51,290 bases of DNA, from positions 1 through 51,290 of the forward strand of contig CALFBF010000099.1 in assembly GCA_937949965.1 (NCBI GenBank), read 5' to 3'. The DNA is from an uncultured Roseibacillus sp. GTDB taxonomy: Bacteria; Verrucomicrobiota; Verrucomicrobiia; Verrucomicrobiales; Akkermansiaceae. The notes beneath the pieces are model-generated. The model saw only the letters and a program-made list of their open reading frames with translations, did not search any database and was not told the DNA's origin. Positions 8,426 through 17,617 of the stretch are shown here, piece by piece (position 1 is the stretch's first letter; each line of letters opens with the position of its first letter). A program made the translations under genes and the position numbers.

Positions 8426-8474
8426 AAAAAAGCGGTTACCAGCTCACCCCCATAGAGCTGGTGCCGCTTTTTGT
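8426..8474 (+). terminator. Intrinsic terminator before alaS
   Basis: AGCGGTTACCAGCTC (8431-8445) pairs with GAGCTGGTGCCGCT with one bulged base, and the stem is followed by TTTTTG. An A-run lies on the 5' side, so it may also act on the opposite strand. It separates the tilS/lipoprotein transcript from alaS. Confidence 0.8.
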
Positions 8475-8603
8475 CTTTCCTAGCGCCTGTGCTTTCATCC
8501 TACTTCATTGATATTCGAGTCGCAAAAGTTTGCCCGGCACTCTGCACCCGTGAGCTGATTTTCATTTTCTAAGCGCTCTGTTCATGTTCAAACCTCCTGC
8601 GAC

Positions 8604-11378
8604 ATGACGAGCGCCGAGATCAGACAATCCTTCCTCGATTTTTTCCAAGAGAAGCAGCACACCATCGTGCCGTCTGCTTCTCTCCTCCCGCAGTCTCCCG
8701 GACTCCTTTTCACTAATGCTGGCATGAATCAATTCGTGCCTTACTTCCTCGGTGAACAAGCAGCGCCCTACGCTCCCCCTCGCGCTGCTGATACCCAGAA
8801 GTGTATTCGTGCAGGCGGCAAGCACAACGACCTCGAAGACGTCGGCTACGATACCTATCACCACACCCTCTTCGAGATGTTAGGCAATTGGTCCTTCGGC
8901 GATTACTTCAAACAAGAAGCTATCGACTGGGCCTGGGAACTCCTCGTGGATCGCTGGGGCTTCCCTGCGGAACGCCTTTATGCCACCGTTTATTCCCCTG
9001 CGGAAGGCGATCCTTCTCACTTTGATCAAGAGGCCTACGACTTTTGGAAAGCTAAGTTCGAAGCTAAGGGTCTCGATCCTGCGATTCACATCGTGAATGG
9101 CAACGTCAAAGACAACTTCTGGATGATGGGCGACACTGGCCCATGCGGACCATGCTCCGAGCTCCACGTTGATATGACACCCGCCGGTGATACCCAAGGC
9201 CGCTTGGTGAATGCCGACAGTGATCTCTGTATCGAGATCTGGAACCTCGTCTTCATCCAATACAACGCCGAGGCCGACGGCACCTTCCGCGATCTACCAG
9301 CCAAGCATGTTGATACCGGGATGGGCTTCGAGCGCGTGGTCTCCATCATGCAGAACACGAAGGGGTTCACCGACTTTTCTAACAAGCCGACGAACTACAA
9401 CACCGACACCTTCAGCCCTCTTTTCCAGAAGCTTGAAGAACTCACTGGAAAAACCTATCAAGATATTTACCCCAATACTGAAGGAGCTGACCAAGCGGTC
9501 TTGGCTGATGCCATTGCCTTCCGTGTGATTGCCGACCACATCCGTACTCTTAGCCTGTCGATTGCTGATGGCATTGCGCCCGGCAACACAGGGCGCAACT
9601 ACGTCTTGCGTCGTATCTTGCGACGGGCAGTTAAGTATGGCCGCAATCTTGGGTTCTCAGGAGAAAAGACCTTTCTCGCCGAACTCGTTGATACTCTTGT
9701 CGCCCAACTCGGTAGCATCTTCCCGGAACTAGCCGCCAAGCAAGACACGGTGAAGGTCACCCTGCAACGCGAGGAAGATAGCTTTAACCAAACCCTCGAC
9801 CGCGGGCTCAAACTCTTCGAGACGGTAGCGGCATCTTCGCCATCACCCTTCCCTGCGGGCGAGGCTTTCAAGCTCTCCGACACCTATGGCTTCCCCATTG
9901 ACCTCACTGCTCTTCTCTGCCGAGAGCGGGGGCTCGATCTCGACGAAAGCGCGGTAGAAGCACTCTTCGAAAAAGCGCGCAAACTTTCACAAGAGAATCA
10001 GCAAACAACCGTAGTTGCGGCACTCGATGTCAAATCCGATTCTACTACAAACTTCGTAGGTTTCGAGAAGGACGAATGCGAAGCCACGGTTCTCGAACTC
10101 CACCCTACCGAGGACAAGCTCCTCGTGATCACGGACAAGACCCCCTTCTACGCCGAGATGGGCGGACAACAAGGGGACGAAGGGGAACTGCTACACGCAG
10201 AGAGCGATGCCGAATACTTGGTCTCTGGCACGCAACAGATTGGCAATGCACGTGGACACCTCGTGCCTCCACAAGCGCAACTCAAGGTCGGCGACTCCGT
10301 CACTTTACGCATCTTCGCTGAACGGCGACGGCCCATTGAAGCTCACCACACTGCGACTCACCTTTTACATTGGGCGCTTCACGAAGTTGTGTCTCCAGAA
10401 GCGACTCAACAAGGCTCTCTCGTCACACCCGATCGTCTTCGCTTCGACTTTACCTCCAGCGCCTTGTCAGACGAACAACTCGCGGAGATTGAGGACGAGG
10501 TCAATGCCGCCATTCAAGAGGCTCAACCCGTCTCTTGGAAAGAGGTCCCTCACGCTGACATCAAGGGGCGAGAAGACATCATGCAGTTCTTTGGCGACAA
10601 ATACGGCGACTTGGTCCGCGTTGTCCAGATCGGCGGTCAGCCGGAGCAACTCGACGGTTATTCGATGGAACTCTGTGGTGGCACCCACTCGCGCAACACC
10701 AGCGACCTCGGACAATTCATTATCAAGAAGGAGGAAGCAATCGCCTCTGGAGTTCGTCGTATTGAGGCTGCTGTCGGTGAGGCTGCACAAACTTACATTG
10801 ACGAACAAGTAACTGCACTTAAGAAAGACATTACGCAAGCTGCGGACAAATTGACGACCGCAAATCAGGCCCTAGCAAACCTAGAGCAGGCTCCGGTTGC
10901 CGAAGTTGCGGTTCCCCCGAACCAATCTCTTCCTCTCCTACGCGCGACCTTGATTGCGACGCAGTCCGCTGCCGCTGACGCAGAGAAATCCTTGAAAAAA
11001 GCGCAGACTGCCAATGCCGCTCGTGCCGCCGACGCCTTCTTGGCCGAGCTAGCCGAAAAGGGAAAACTCTCCGGCAATATCGCGCAAGCTCTGGAAGGGC
11101 CCGCTAACCTTTTGCAAGAACTCATGAATGGACTGAAGAAGCTTCACTTCACCCAGGCAGCTTTCTTCATCGTTGACGATGGGAGTAAACTCCATCTCGG
11201 AGCCCTGTGCGGTAAAGAAGCTCACGACTCCGGACAGGGAGCCGGCAATCTGATCAAAGAGCTCGCCCCGATCGCAGGAGGCAAGGGTGGTGGCAAACCA
11301 GATATGGCACGCGGAGCAGCCCCCAAACGAGAAAAGAAAGAAGAAGTCCTCGCTAGGGCAATCGCCATTCTTTCCTAA
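8604..11378 (+). CDS. alaS: Alanyl-tRNA synthetase
   Basis: AlaRS charges tRNA-Ala with alanine in the cytoplasm. The N-terminal class II catalytic core is recognisable by SAEIRQSFLDFF, FTNAGMNQFVPYF, KCIRAGGKHNDLEDVG and the HTLFEMLGNWSFGDYFK segment. The central editing domain has the zinc-binding HTATH (residues 582-586) and CGGTH (691-695) motifs. The C-terminal C-Ala domain ends in GGGKGGGKPDMARG. At 924 residues it is slightly longer than E. coli AlaRS (876), the usual bacterial range. The start is fixed by homology at MTSAEIRQ. Its 5' flank reads ACCTCCTGCGAC, the opposite of a Shine-Dalgarno. The next gene begins 8 bp after the stop, so the two are probably co-transcribed. Confidence 0.97.
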   Translation: MTSAEIRQSFLDFFQEKQHTIVPSASLLPQSPGLLFTNAGMNQFVPYFLGEQAAPYAPPRAADTQKCIRAGGKHNDLEDVGYDTYHHTLFEMLGNWSFGDYFKQEAIDWAWELLVDRWGFPAERLYATVYSPAEGDPSHFDQEAYDFWKAKFEAKGLDPAIHIVNGNVKDNFWMMGDTGPCGPCSELHVDMTPAGDTQGRLVNADSDLCIEIWNLVFIQYNAEADGTFRDLPAKHVDTGMGFERVVSIMQNTKGFTDFSNKPTNYNTDTFSPLFQKLEELTGKTYQDIYPNTEGADQAVLADAIAFRVIADHIRTLSLSIADGIAPGNTGRNYVLRRILRRAVKYGRNLGFSGEKTFLAELVDTLVAQLGSIFPELAAKQDTVKVTLQREEDSFNQTLDRGLKLFETVAASSPSPFPAGEAFKLSDTYGFPIDLTALLCRERGLDLDESAVEALFEKARKLSQENQQTTVVAALDVKSDSTTNFVGFEKDECEATVLELHPTEDKLLVITDKTPFYAEMGGQQGDEGELLHAESDAEYLVSGTQQIGNARGHLVPPQAQLKVGDSVTLRIFAERRRPIEAHHTATHLLHWALHEVVSPEATQQGSLVTPDRLRFDFTSSALSDEQLAEIEDEVNAAIQEAQPVSWKEVPHADIKGREDIMQFFGDKYGDLVRVVQIGGQPEQLDGYSMELCGGTHSRNTSDLGQFIIKKEEAIASGVRRIEAAVGEAAQTYIDEQVTALKKDITQAADKLTTANQALANLEQAPVAEVAVPPNQSLPLLRATLIATQSAAADAEKSLKKAQTANAARAADAFLAELAEKGKLSGNIAQALEGPANLLQELMNGLKKLHFTQAAFFIVDDGSKLHLGALCGKEAHDSGQGAGNLIKELAPIAGGKGGGKPDMARGAAPKREKKEEVLARAIAILS

Positions 11379-11386
11379 ATAAGTTC

Positions 11387-11965
11387 ATGAAGCTCATTCA
11401 AGATCCTCCTGCTGATGGACCTAAAAACATGCAGCGGGACTTGGAGTTGTTAGAAAGTCTCGGAGAAGAACTAGTCCTCCGAATCTACCAATGGACTCCT
11501 AACTGGATCAGCTATGGATACTTTCAAACAGAGGCGAACGCACAAAACCACTTCCCAGAAGCAGAACTAAACTTCGTCAAACGACCCACTGGTGGAGGAC
11601 TCGTTGATCATCGGCACGATCTTACCTATACCTTATTAATCCCGAAAACTCATCTCTTGGCTCAACTTTCGCGAAGTGAATGCTACTGCCGAGTCCATCA
11701 GATTATCCATCGGGCTCTCCTAAAAAGCCGAGTAGAAGCGAAGCTCTTTTCCATGGAAACAAGCCGAGGAATCGATTGCTTCCAATCCCCTGTTCCCGGA
11801 GACATCATTGATCCAAAAACTCACGAAAAGCTCGCCGGTGCGGCACAGAGACGAACACGTAAAGGACTTCTCCACCAAGGAAGCATACAATGTCCTGAGC
11901 TCAATAAGGATTACCTGATTGAAGAATTCAAAAAAATTGAGCTCTGCTCTCAGACTGAAATCTGA
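11387..11965 (+). CDS. Lipoate/octanoate protein ligase or transferase family (LplA/LipM-like), short form
   Basis: The 192-residue protein belongs to the biotin/lipoate A/B ligase fold that attaches lipoyl or octanoyl groups to lysines of dehydrogenase E2 domains. The acyl-binding segment KRPTGGGLVDH spans residues 65-75. The catalytic lysine is K148 in EKLAGAAQRR, and the HQGS turn follows at 163-166. C131 in the CFQSPVPGDI segment sits where LipM-type octanoyltransferases keep their acyl-cysteine. It lacks the C-terminal domain of full-length LplA. It is placed 8 bp behind alaS with no promoter between. Ligase and transferase activities cannot be separated from sequence; C131 tilts me toward transferase. 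Confidence 0.82.
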   Translation: MKLIQDPPADGPKNMQRDLELLESLGEELVLRIYQWTPNWISYGYFQTEANAQNHFPEAELNFVKRPTGGGLVDHRHDLTYTLLIPKTHLLAQLSRSECYCRVHQIIHRALLKSRVEAKLFSMETSRGIDCFQSPVPGDIIDPKTHEKLAGAAQRRTRKGLLHQGSIQCPELNKDYLIEEFKKIELCSQTEI

Positions 11966-11986
11966 AAACAGAACTCGGAAGAAAAA

Positions 11987-13462
11987 TTACTTAGTCTTAT
12001 AAGAACGAGACGAATCTAAGAGGGGCTCTTTCGTCCGCATCGCTTGAGCCATCAGCTCATTCTGAAGTTTTTCCGTCACTTCTTCATAACCAGGCTTTCC
12101 AAAGAAATTCACTAATTCGTCAGGATCTTCTTCTAGTGAAATTAGCCACGGCTTTTCCTTTCGATCAAGGACAAGCTTATGACGGCCATCTGTTGCGGCG
12201 ATCCAATCATTTTTCCGATAGTAGACGATACGCTCTTTTTTGACTTCTTTTTCCTCACTCACGAAGTCGGGAGCGGTATCTTCTCCATGAAAAGGATTTT
12301 CCGTTTTGATTCCGGCCAAACTAAGGAGTGTTGGGGTGAAATCAGCATTCGTATAGGCGGTATGAATAATTTTTCCTGCCGGAATTTTTGATGGATACTG
12401 AATTACGAAAGGAACTTTTGCGGAACCTTCATACGGGATTCCCTTATTCATGCGGTTATGTTCATGAAACATTTCCCCATGATCAGATGTGAAAATCACG
12501 ATTGTATTATCAGAAAGGCCATTATCTTCGATAAACTTCAGAAGCCGTCCCATACTATCATCAATGTGCTTCACCATTCCAAAGTACTGACGTAAAGCGT
12601 CTGCGTTAAATTCTGAAACATTATTGGTATCCCCTTCTTTATTACCGCCACCCCAGATAGGCCGTTTGGTGGCAAAGTCAGGGTCCATTGTCTTTGGGGC
12701 AGTAAATTGCATCTCATCATACATCGTATGGTAAGGAGGTGTCGCATAGTCAGGCGTGTGCGGGTCAGGGATCGAAAGCATAATGCAGAACGGCTTATCT
12801 TTATCCCTCTCAAGAATCTCCAAAGTTTTGTTAGTGAAATAATCAGTCAAGTGGATGAGTTCATCCTTAGGCACTTTGGCTGCCTGCGATTTGCCAACAC
12901 TCACCAACCCGTCCTCCGTAGTCTTAAAATAAGGAGCGTGCCCCCCAGTCATCATATAACGGTTGTCATCGAACCCGGCGTTATATTTGACATCAAACTC
13001 ATACTTCACGTGGCGACCTAAATGCCACTTCCCAACGTAAGAAGTCGAGTACCCGTTTTCTCGAAAAATATGTGCGAAGGTTTTCACATCTTCACTTAAT
13101 TTTTTCCCATTCTTGGGCGCCCCAGTGGCATGGGGATATAGGCCGGTCAACAAAGTCGCTCTCGAAGGAGTGCAGCTCGGACAAGCAGCGTAGTAATTAG
13201 CGCAGACTGCTCCATTCTTTGCAATCGAGTCGATAAAAGGGGTTTCTACAACAGCACCAGGACCCCAAACTTCCGCCTGGTCTTTTGAAATAAGGGCACG
13301 GTGTGCTCCAACTGTTCGGAAACTCTGTTCATCGGTATGAACAATTAATACGTTTGGTTTTTCCGCCTTCGCGCCAAGGGATGCAGTTAAAAAAATCAGG
13401 GCACATGTTTTCGCAACAGCCCTTTCTACTTTGCTAATTTTTACTCTCTTTGTTTCTCTCAT
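11987..13462 (-). CDS. Secreted formylglycine-dependent sulfatase
   Basis: A type I sulfatase hydrolyses sulfate esters, here probably of marine or mucin-type polysaccharides after export. The signature CTPSR (residues 97-101, C97 converted to formylglycine) is followed by the usual ATLLTGLYPH. Metal-binding acids lie in the NVLIVHTDEQ strand and in the TSDHGEMFHEHNRMNKG segment. The N-terminus has basic residues, a hydrophobic core and ASLGAKA, a Sec signal peptide. At 491 residues it has family length. No formylglycine-generating enzyme gene is in this window. It converges with the lipoate-ligase-family gene at a 21-bp gap without an obvious terminator. Confidence 0.93.
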   Translation of the reverse strand: MRETKRVKISKVERAVAKTCALIFLTASLGAKAEKPNVLIVHTDEQSFRTVGAHRALISKDQAEVWGPGAVVETPFIDSIAKNGAVCANYYAACPSCTPSRATLLTGLYPHATGAPKNGKKLSEDVKTFAHIFRENGYSTSYVGKWHLGRHVKYEFDVKYNAGFDDNRYMMTGGHAPYFKTTEDGLVSVGKSQAAKVPKDELIHLTDYFTNKTLEILERDKDKPFCIMLSIPDPHTPDYATPPYHTMYDEMQFTAPKTMDPDFATKRPIWGGGNKEGDTNNVSEFNADALRQYFGMVKHIDDSMGRLLKFIEDNGLSDNTIVIFTSDHGEMFHEHNRMNKGIPYEGSAKVPFVIQYPSKIPAGKIIHTAYTNADFTPTLLSLAGIKTENPFHGEDTAPDFVSEEKEVKKERIVYYRKNDWIAATDGRHKLVLDRKEKPWLISLEEDPDELVNFFGKPGYEEVTEKLQNELMAQAMRTKEPLLDSSRSYKTK

Positions 13463-13669
13463 TTTCTGATTTTCCTAGGCGATCTTACGAAAAACGAGAT
13501 CTTATTCTAGCAATAAAATAGCAATGTTAGGATTTGAAACAGGGCAGAATCGGCGACATGAATTCCACTGCGGAGTCAATTTATAATTGAGAGAAGCTTC
13601 TAATCCTTTCAAAGAAACTTACCCACTAGACAGACTCTAAACTCATGGCACTCTTTCCACCCGCACATT

Positions 13670-15172
13670 ATGAGCGCCCTTTCCCACACTGCCCTTCTCG
13701 TCGTTGGTCACGGTTCAACCGAAAATCCCGATTCCTCTAAACCTTATTTTGACCATGCTGCCGCGGTCCGGGCTCAAGGGATCTTTGCAGAGGTGCACCT
13801 CGCTTTTTGGAAGGAAGAACCTTCCTTACGCGAAGTCCTTTACCAAATCGACGCTCAAGAGATTTACGTGGTACCCGACTTCATTTCTGAGGGCTACTTC
13901 ACACAGGAAGTCATTCCTCGTGAACTGGAGTTAACAGGTGCTACGACTCAGGTCCACGGTAAGACCATCCACTACTGTCCCCCAGTGGGAGTCCATCCGA
14001 CTATGACCACGATTCTCTCCCAACGGGTAGAACAGGAAGCTCCTGAGGTGCCTCGAGAAGAAACCACTCTCTTCGTTGTGGGACACGGAACCGCCCTCAA
14101 TGACAACACCACTCGGGCCGTCATCGACCAAGCCAATCTCCTTGCCAAGCGTTTCCCTGAGTTCGCTGCCGTGCATGCCACCTTCATGGAGCAAGAGATG
14201 TTCATTGAAGATTGGGACAAGCACTGCGAAACTCCTTACGCAGTGGTGGTTCCTTTCTTCATCGCGGACGGTCTACACTCCTATCAGGATATTCCAGTGC
14301 TCCTTGGCTTTGAGGAGAATGAGGGGCTTCCGGCTTCGCAGAAAGATATTTTCCGCCAGAACCCCTATCAAATCCGAGGAAAAACACTCTATTACACCAG
14401 TGCCATCGGAATCGAGCCTGCGGTGGGAGAAGTCATTATCGATCAAGTGCACTCCTTCCGCGAGCAACATGCGGTTACCGATCCTGTCCCACCAACGAAG
14501 GGTCCTTCACTGGCTCAACGATTAGCAGATATCGTTGCCGGGGGGGTCAATCACATCGGCGAAATCGCCATTCTAACAGACCACGAGCAAGCTCCTTACG
14601 CACTTTGCCAATACCAAGATATTGCTCAGCAAGAGACCCTGAAAGTCTCACGTGATCCCTTTGAGGCTCACAAAATTGCCACGCTCGCGGCAGACGGGCA
14701 TTTCCGTTTTACGAAGGGTGAGCTTTCACTCAAGCGAGGCTGGCTCTTTCTATTAGAAAATGCCGAGGACCTGCGACAAGCACTCGACCTCTTTTATCCC
14801 GCTTCTTTCGCTCTCTGGATCGCCGAGCAAGAAGGACGGCTGCAGATCCAGAATCTACGCCCCAAGCTCCAACGTCAAACAGGGATGTACCGCTACGCGC
14901 ACACCATCTCGGACGAAGGAGCACAAAAGCTCATTCAAAAAGTGTGTGGACCCAGCAACTGCTGCGTGAAAAAAATCCTTTGGGCTCTTGACGAGAACAC
15001 TCCTCTTGTGGATTCCCCAGCAAACACATGGCCTGGCCATCTCTCTGGGGTAGATCCCCAAAAAACGATCCCTCTCTATTGCCGAGAAGCGTGTAATCAC
15101 TTCGTCTCGCAAGCTAGGAAAGCGGCCAAAGCGGAGGCCGATGCTGCTCGTGTTGAGAAGAACCCACACTAG
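13670..15172 (+). CDS. Tandem CbiX-type sirohydrochlorin chelatase with C-terminal DR2241 Fe-S domain
   Basis: Two CbiX-like chelatase modules occur in tandem, each opening with VVGHGS or VVGHGT (H14 and H138). They insert Fe or Co into sirohydrochlorin on the way to siroheme or cobalamin. From about residue 275 the protein continues into the region seen in Deinococcus DR2241. It ends in a cysteine cluster (C425, C430, C431, C470, C474) suited to an Fe-S cluster. The tail after 480 is a charged helix. The gene stands alone: its neighbours are a sulfatase and the anti-sigma gene, and no other tetrapyrrole gene is visible. Which metal is inserted cannot be decided. I saw no cobalamin-riboswitch-like structure in the 207 bp upstream. 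Confidence 0.88.
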   Translation: MSALSHTALLVVGHGSTENPDSSKPYFDHAAAVRAQGIFAEVHLAFWKEEPSLREVLYQIDAQEIYVVPDFISEGYFTQEVIPRELELTGATTQVHGKTIHYCPPVGVHPTMTTILSQRVEQEAPEVPREETTLFVVGHGTALNDNTTRAVIDQANLLAKRFPEFAAVHATFMEQEMFIEDWDKHCETPYAVVVPFFIADGLHSYQDIPVLLGFEENEGLPASQKDIFRQNPYQIRGKTLYYTSAIGIEPAVGEVIIDQVHSFREQHAVTDPVPPTKGPSLAQRLADIVAGGVNHIGEIAILTDHEQAPYALCQYQDIAQQETLKVSRDPFEAHKIATLAADGHFRFTKGELSLKRGWLFLLENAEDLRQALDLFYPASFALWIAEQEGRLQIQNLRPKLQRQTGMYRYAHTISDEGAQKLIQKVCGPSNCCVKKILWALDENTPLVDSPANTWPGHLSGVDPQKTIPLYCREACNHFVSQARKAAKAEADAARVEKNPH

Positions 15173-15199
15173 GAAGCCGGAGCTGCCTACACCGCGAGT

Positions 15200-16603
15200 T
15201 CAAAGACCAGCTAACATGCGCGTTTCAATAATTAACTCCAAGACTTCCTTTGTCGCGGAGTCCGCTTCAGGGTGTTCCAAGAGAGTCCGACGGGCAAGGG
15301 ACTCAACCCATTCAAAATTCAAGCTCCCCTTATACGGAGAATCTCGTAGACATAGTGCGTAAGCTGCCACCGTAGCGGCAGTTCGGAACGAATTTGAGCT
15401 ATCCAGCCAACGGCTCGGAATCGCAGGGACATCTAACTGACGAGAGGTAGAAATCCCAAACTGTCCACTCACACGGAGGGCAACCTTTCCGAGTGAAGTT
15501 TCATCAAAGGAAAAGTCATTGGGGCGAATCTCATAAAATACGTATGTCGAATTCCCAGCTGCGAGTGGATGCGAAGCGTCGGCCCCGTCGAATATCTCAC
15601 CATCAGGTTGAGCGAAGCCAAGGAGGCGATACTCAGCAACTCGCTCTTGATCAACGCTGAGTTGAACAGCTACTTCTTCTCTGTCAGCAGTGCCCGGATC
15701 ACGCTGGAGGAGGAGTCCGAGCAAAAGGCAATCCGGATTCCAAGGACATGGAACGAGTTCGCTGGTAAGGGCTACCCCTCCGACCTTGGCCTGGGCATGC
15801 TCTTGATAATCGGGGTAATTCACGAGTTCCTCAAGACGAACAGCATCTCGTGGAGGCAGTTGGCCTCGTTCACGTAAAAAACGTTCTACCCAGGCAAAAC
15901 TGGTTCGCCCAGCCATCACAGGCACAGTCGTGCGCGCATTCTCACTACTCGAAAGATAATCATTCTCTTGGAGAGGAATAAAGGACTCTGCAGCGGGCAA
16001 ATGATGCTGCCTTGCAGTAAGTTCCGCTGAAGCAAAGAAGCGCTGAGGATCATTCAAAATCCGTTCTGTAAATTCTTTCCGAGCTACTTCGCTCTTATCC
16101 CGATCACCAGCACTGGCTCTATCAGAAGGAGTTTCGGAGGAACCACCACCATCAAAAGCACCTCCCCAATTGACCAAAGCAGCAGGGCCTAGGACAACTT
16201 CTAGCTGAAGCTGCTCTGGTGAAGCGTCTGCGAGTGAAGTGGGACCGCTACTCACTTTAGTCTGCGAGAGAACAAAAAGCGCGAAGATGACGGCAGCAGC
16301 AGCGGTGGTGATCACTGATACCGTCCAGAACCATTCCTTCCGGCGGCGGGCATTCCGCAAAGCGCGAATCTGGGCCTTTTGATCGACTCGTTTGGCCACC
16401 GTGCGTTGAACGGGATGAAGAGGGAGATTTTGCGTCTCGTACGTCTCTGCGAGAAGACGCCCAAGAGCTTGGGTCTTGACGCTTTCTTCAATCAACTCCG
16501 CATCACCCTGAACGCGGTCTGTGATTAGCTCCTGGTCTTTAGGAGTGAGTTCACCGAGTGCGTAAGCCGTGTAACGTGGGTCATCAGGTTGCAACTCCCT
16601 CAT
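15200..16603 (-). CDS. Membrane anti-sigma protein of YfbK type lacking the VWA domain
   Basis: Residues 1-85 form a cytoplasmic part beginning DPRYTAYALGELT, a start typical of anti-sigma-like YfbK proteins of PVC bacteria. Residues about 92-112 are a membrane helix after an arginine-rich stop. The exported part has the N-terminal flank of YfbK proteins: FLRERGQLPPRDAVRLEELV at 242-261, then ELVPCPWNP at 282-290. Instead of the roughly 190-residue VWA domain with its MIDAS site, it passes within about 15 residues into the C-terminal DUF3520-like region (EVAVQLSVDQERVAEYRLLGF, 310-330). It lies 1 bp behind the ECF sigma gene, so its job is probably to hold that sigma factor at the membrane. 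The missing VWA leaves sensing open. Confidence 0.8.
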   Translation of the reverse strand: MRELQPDDPRYTAYALGELTPKDQELITDRVQGDAELIEESVKTQALGRLLAETYETQNLPLHPVQRTVAKRVDQKAQIRALRNARRRKEWFWTVSVITTAAAAVIFALFVLSQTKVSSGPTSLADASPEQLQLEVVLGPAALVNWGGAFDGGGSSETPSDRASAGDRDKSEVARKEFTERILNDPQRFFASAELTARQHHLPAAESFIPLQENDYLSSSENARTTVPVMAGRTSFAWVERFLRERGQLPPRDAVRLEELVNYPDYQEHAQAKVGGVALTSELVPCPWNPDCLLLGLLLQRDPGTADREEVAVQLSVDQERVAEYRLLGFAQPDGEIFDGADASHPLAAGNSTYVFYEIRPNDFSFDETSLGKVALRVSGQFGISTSRQLDVPAIPSRWLDSSNSFRTAATVAAYALCLRDSPYKGSLNFEWVESLARRTLLEHPEADSATKEVLELIIETRMLAGL

Positions 16604-16604
16604 T

Positions 16605-17126
16605 TTAAATACTTTCCAATAAATCCTCAGGTAGAAGAGAACGCATTCTTTTCAAACCGGTATGAATCAGGAACCCCACATTGCCTGTTGTTAAACCAGT
16701 GACTTCACTGATTTCTTTGTAACTTAATCCCTGTTGAAATTTGAGACGGATCACTTCTCGCTGGTTATCAGAAAGCCGTTCTAAGCATTGCCCAACCTGT
16801 TGCACTCGTTCTTCGAGATCGGTCATCGCACGAGGAGAAAGCCCTTCGGCTTCCCATTTTGCAAAACCTTCCTCATCAGTAACAACTGCTCGACCCTCTT
16901 TGCGAAGGACGTCGAGGGCTCGATTCCGACAAACAGTGTAAAGCCAAGTCTTCAGCCCTTTGCTAACTTTCTCAATATCTTGCTGATAGAGTCTGACGAA
17001 AGTGTCTTGCACGATGTCGCGAGCGCGCTCGTGGTCGCGCACGATACCGCTTGCGTAGCCGATCAGTGGTGCCTCGTATTCAGCCAAGGCGTTGGCCACA
17101 AATTCGTCTCTTGCAGGTAGGTTCAT
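16605..17126 (-). CDS. ECF-type RNA polymerase sigma factor
   Basis: The 173-residue protein has the two-domain layout of extracytoplasmic-function sigma factors. Region 2 holds the -10-recognition segment RDIVQDTFVRLYQQ. Region 4 ends in the helix-turn-helix LSYKEISEVTGLTTGNVGFLIHTGLKRMR, read here as two adjoining segments. No extra regulatory domain is present. It is the first gene of a two-gene operon with its anti-sigma partner, which starts 1 bp after its stop, so the two products are probably made in fixed ratio. A TACAAT hexamer at 17149-17144 could serve as -10 with a leader of about 11 bases. The target promoter cannot be deduced. Confidence 0.93.
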   Translation of the reverse strand: MNLPARDEFVANALAEYEAPLIGYASGIVRDHERARDIVQDTFVRLYQQDIEKVSKGLKTWLYTVCRNRALDVLRKEGRAVVTDEEGFAKWEAEGLSPRAMTDLEERVQQVGQCLERLSDNQREVIRLKFQQGLSYKEISEVTGLTTGNVGFLIHTGLKRMRSLLPEDLLESI

Positions 17127-17617
17127 TCGTTAGTCTAGTTAAGATTGTAGCCGTAATCTACTCTAGAAACGGCCGTTTGGGGAGCTTTCTTGGGGAAAAT
17201 TTTGTTTTTCTTTAAAAGGGGCCTCGTTTTCGACGAAAAGGACTCGAAAAATGCTTTAACAAAGTCGAGGGCGAGCCACCCGGCCCGCCCTCTGTTCTCT
17301 TTCGATGCCTCCCCGTCAGGGGAAATCAGAAGAAGTCGTGACGAACAAACTCACACAAAAAAGTTTCTTCGCGACTCACTAACTCTATGTCATTTTATCG
17401 AAGTTTATCTTCGACTCTTAAATTCTACACAAGATTTCCAAAAAAACAAATCACATCTGATTTAAAATGTAATCACAAAGAAATTACTTTTCCCTTTCGG
17501 TTGAATCTTAAGAACTTATTACACTCACTTTCTAATGAGAGAACTTGGGAAACTTGTCAGATAAAGTCGCCGAAATCTGGCTCAGTTCTAAACAAACGGC
17601 TACTTGCTTGCCTCTTA
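17127..17617. other. Long intergenic region upstream of the ECF sigma gene
   Basis: I see no supported gene here. It contains the probable minus-strand -10 (TACAAT, 17149-17144) of the sigma operon. Close behind it is a perfect palindrome, AAACGGCCGTTT (about 17167-17178), that could be an operator. The remainder drifts from GC-rich to AT-rich towards the mobile element at 17618. One plus-strand reading frame at 17190-17465 has no family features and is not called. Confidence 0.5.

Noticed and set aside
8475-8603. T-box leader before alaS
   Set aside because: No T-box core or specifier-loop arrangement was visible, and the terminator lies upstream rather than inside a leader.
13463-13669. 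Cobalamin riboswitch before the CbiX gene
   Set aside because: The 207-bp region is too short and AT-rich, and no B12-box-like core was seen.
17190-17465. Plus-strand reading frame of 91 codons in the gap upstream of the sigma gene
   Set aside because: No family features, no start context, composition changes within the frame, and it overlaps the sigma promoter region.
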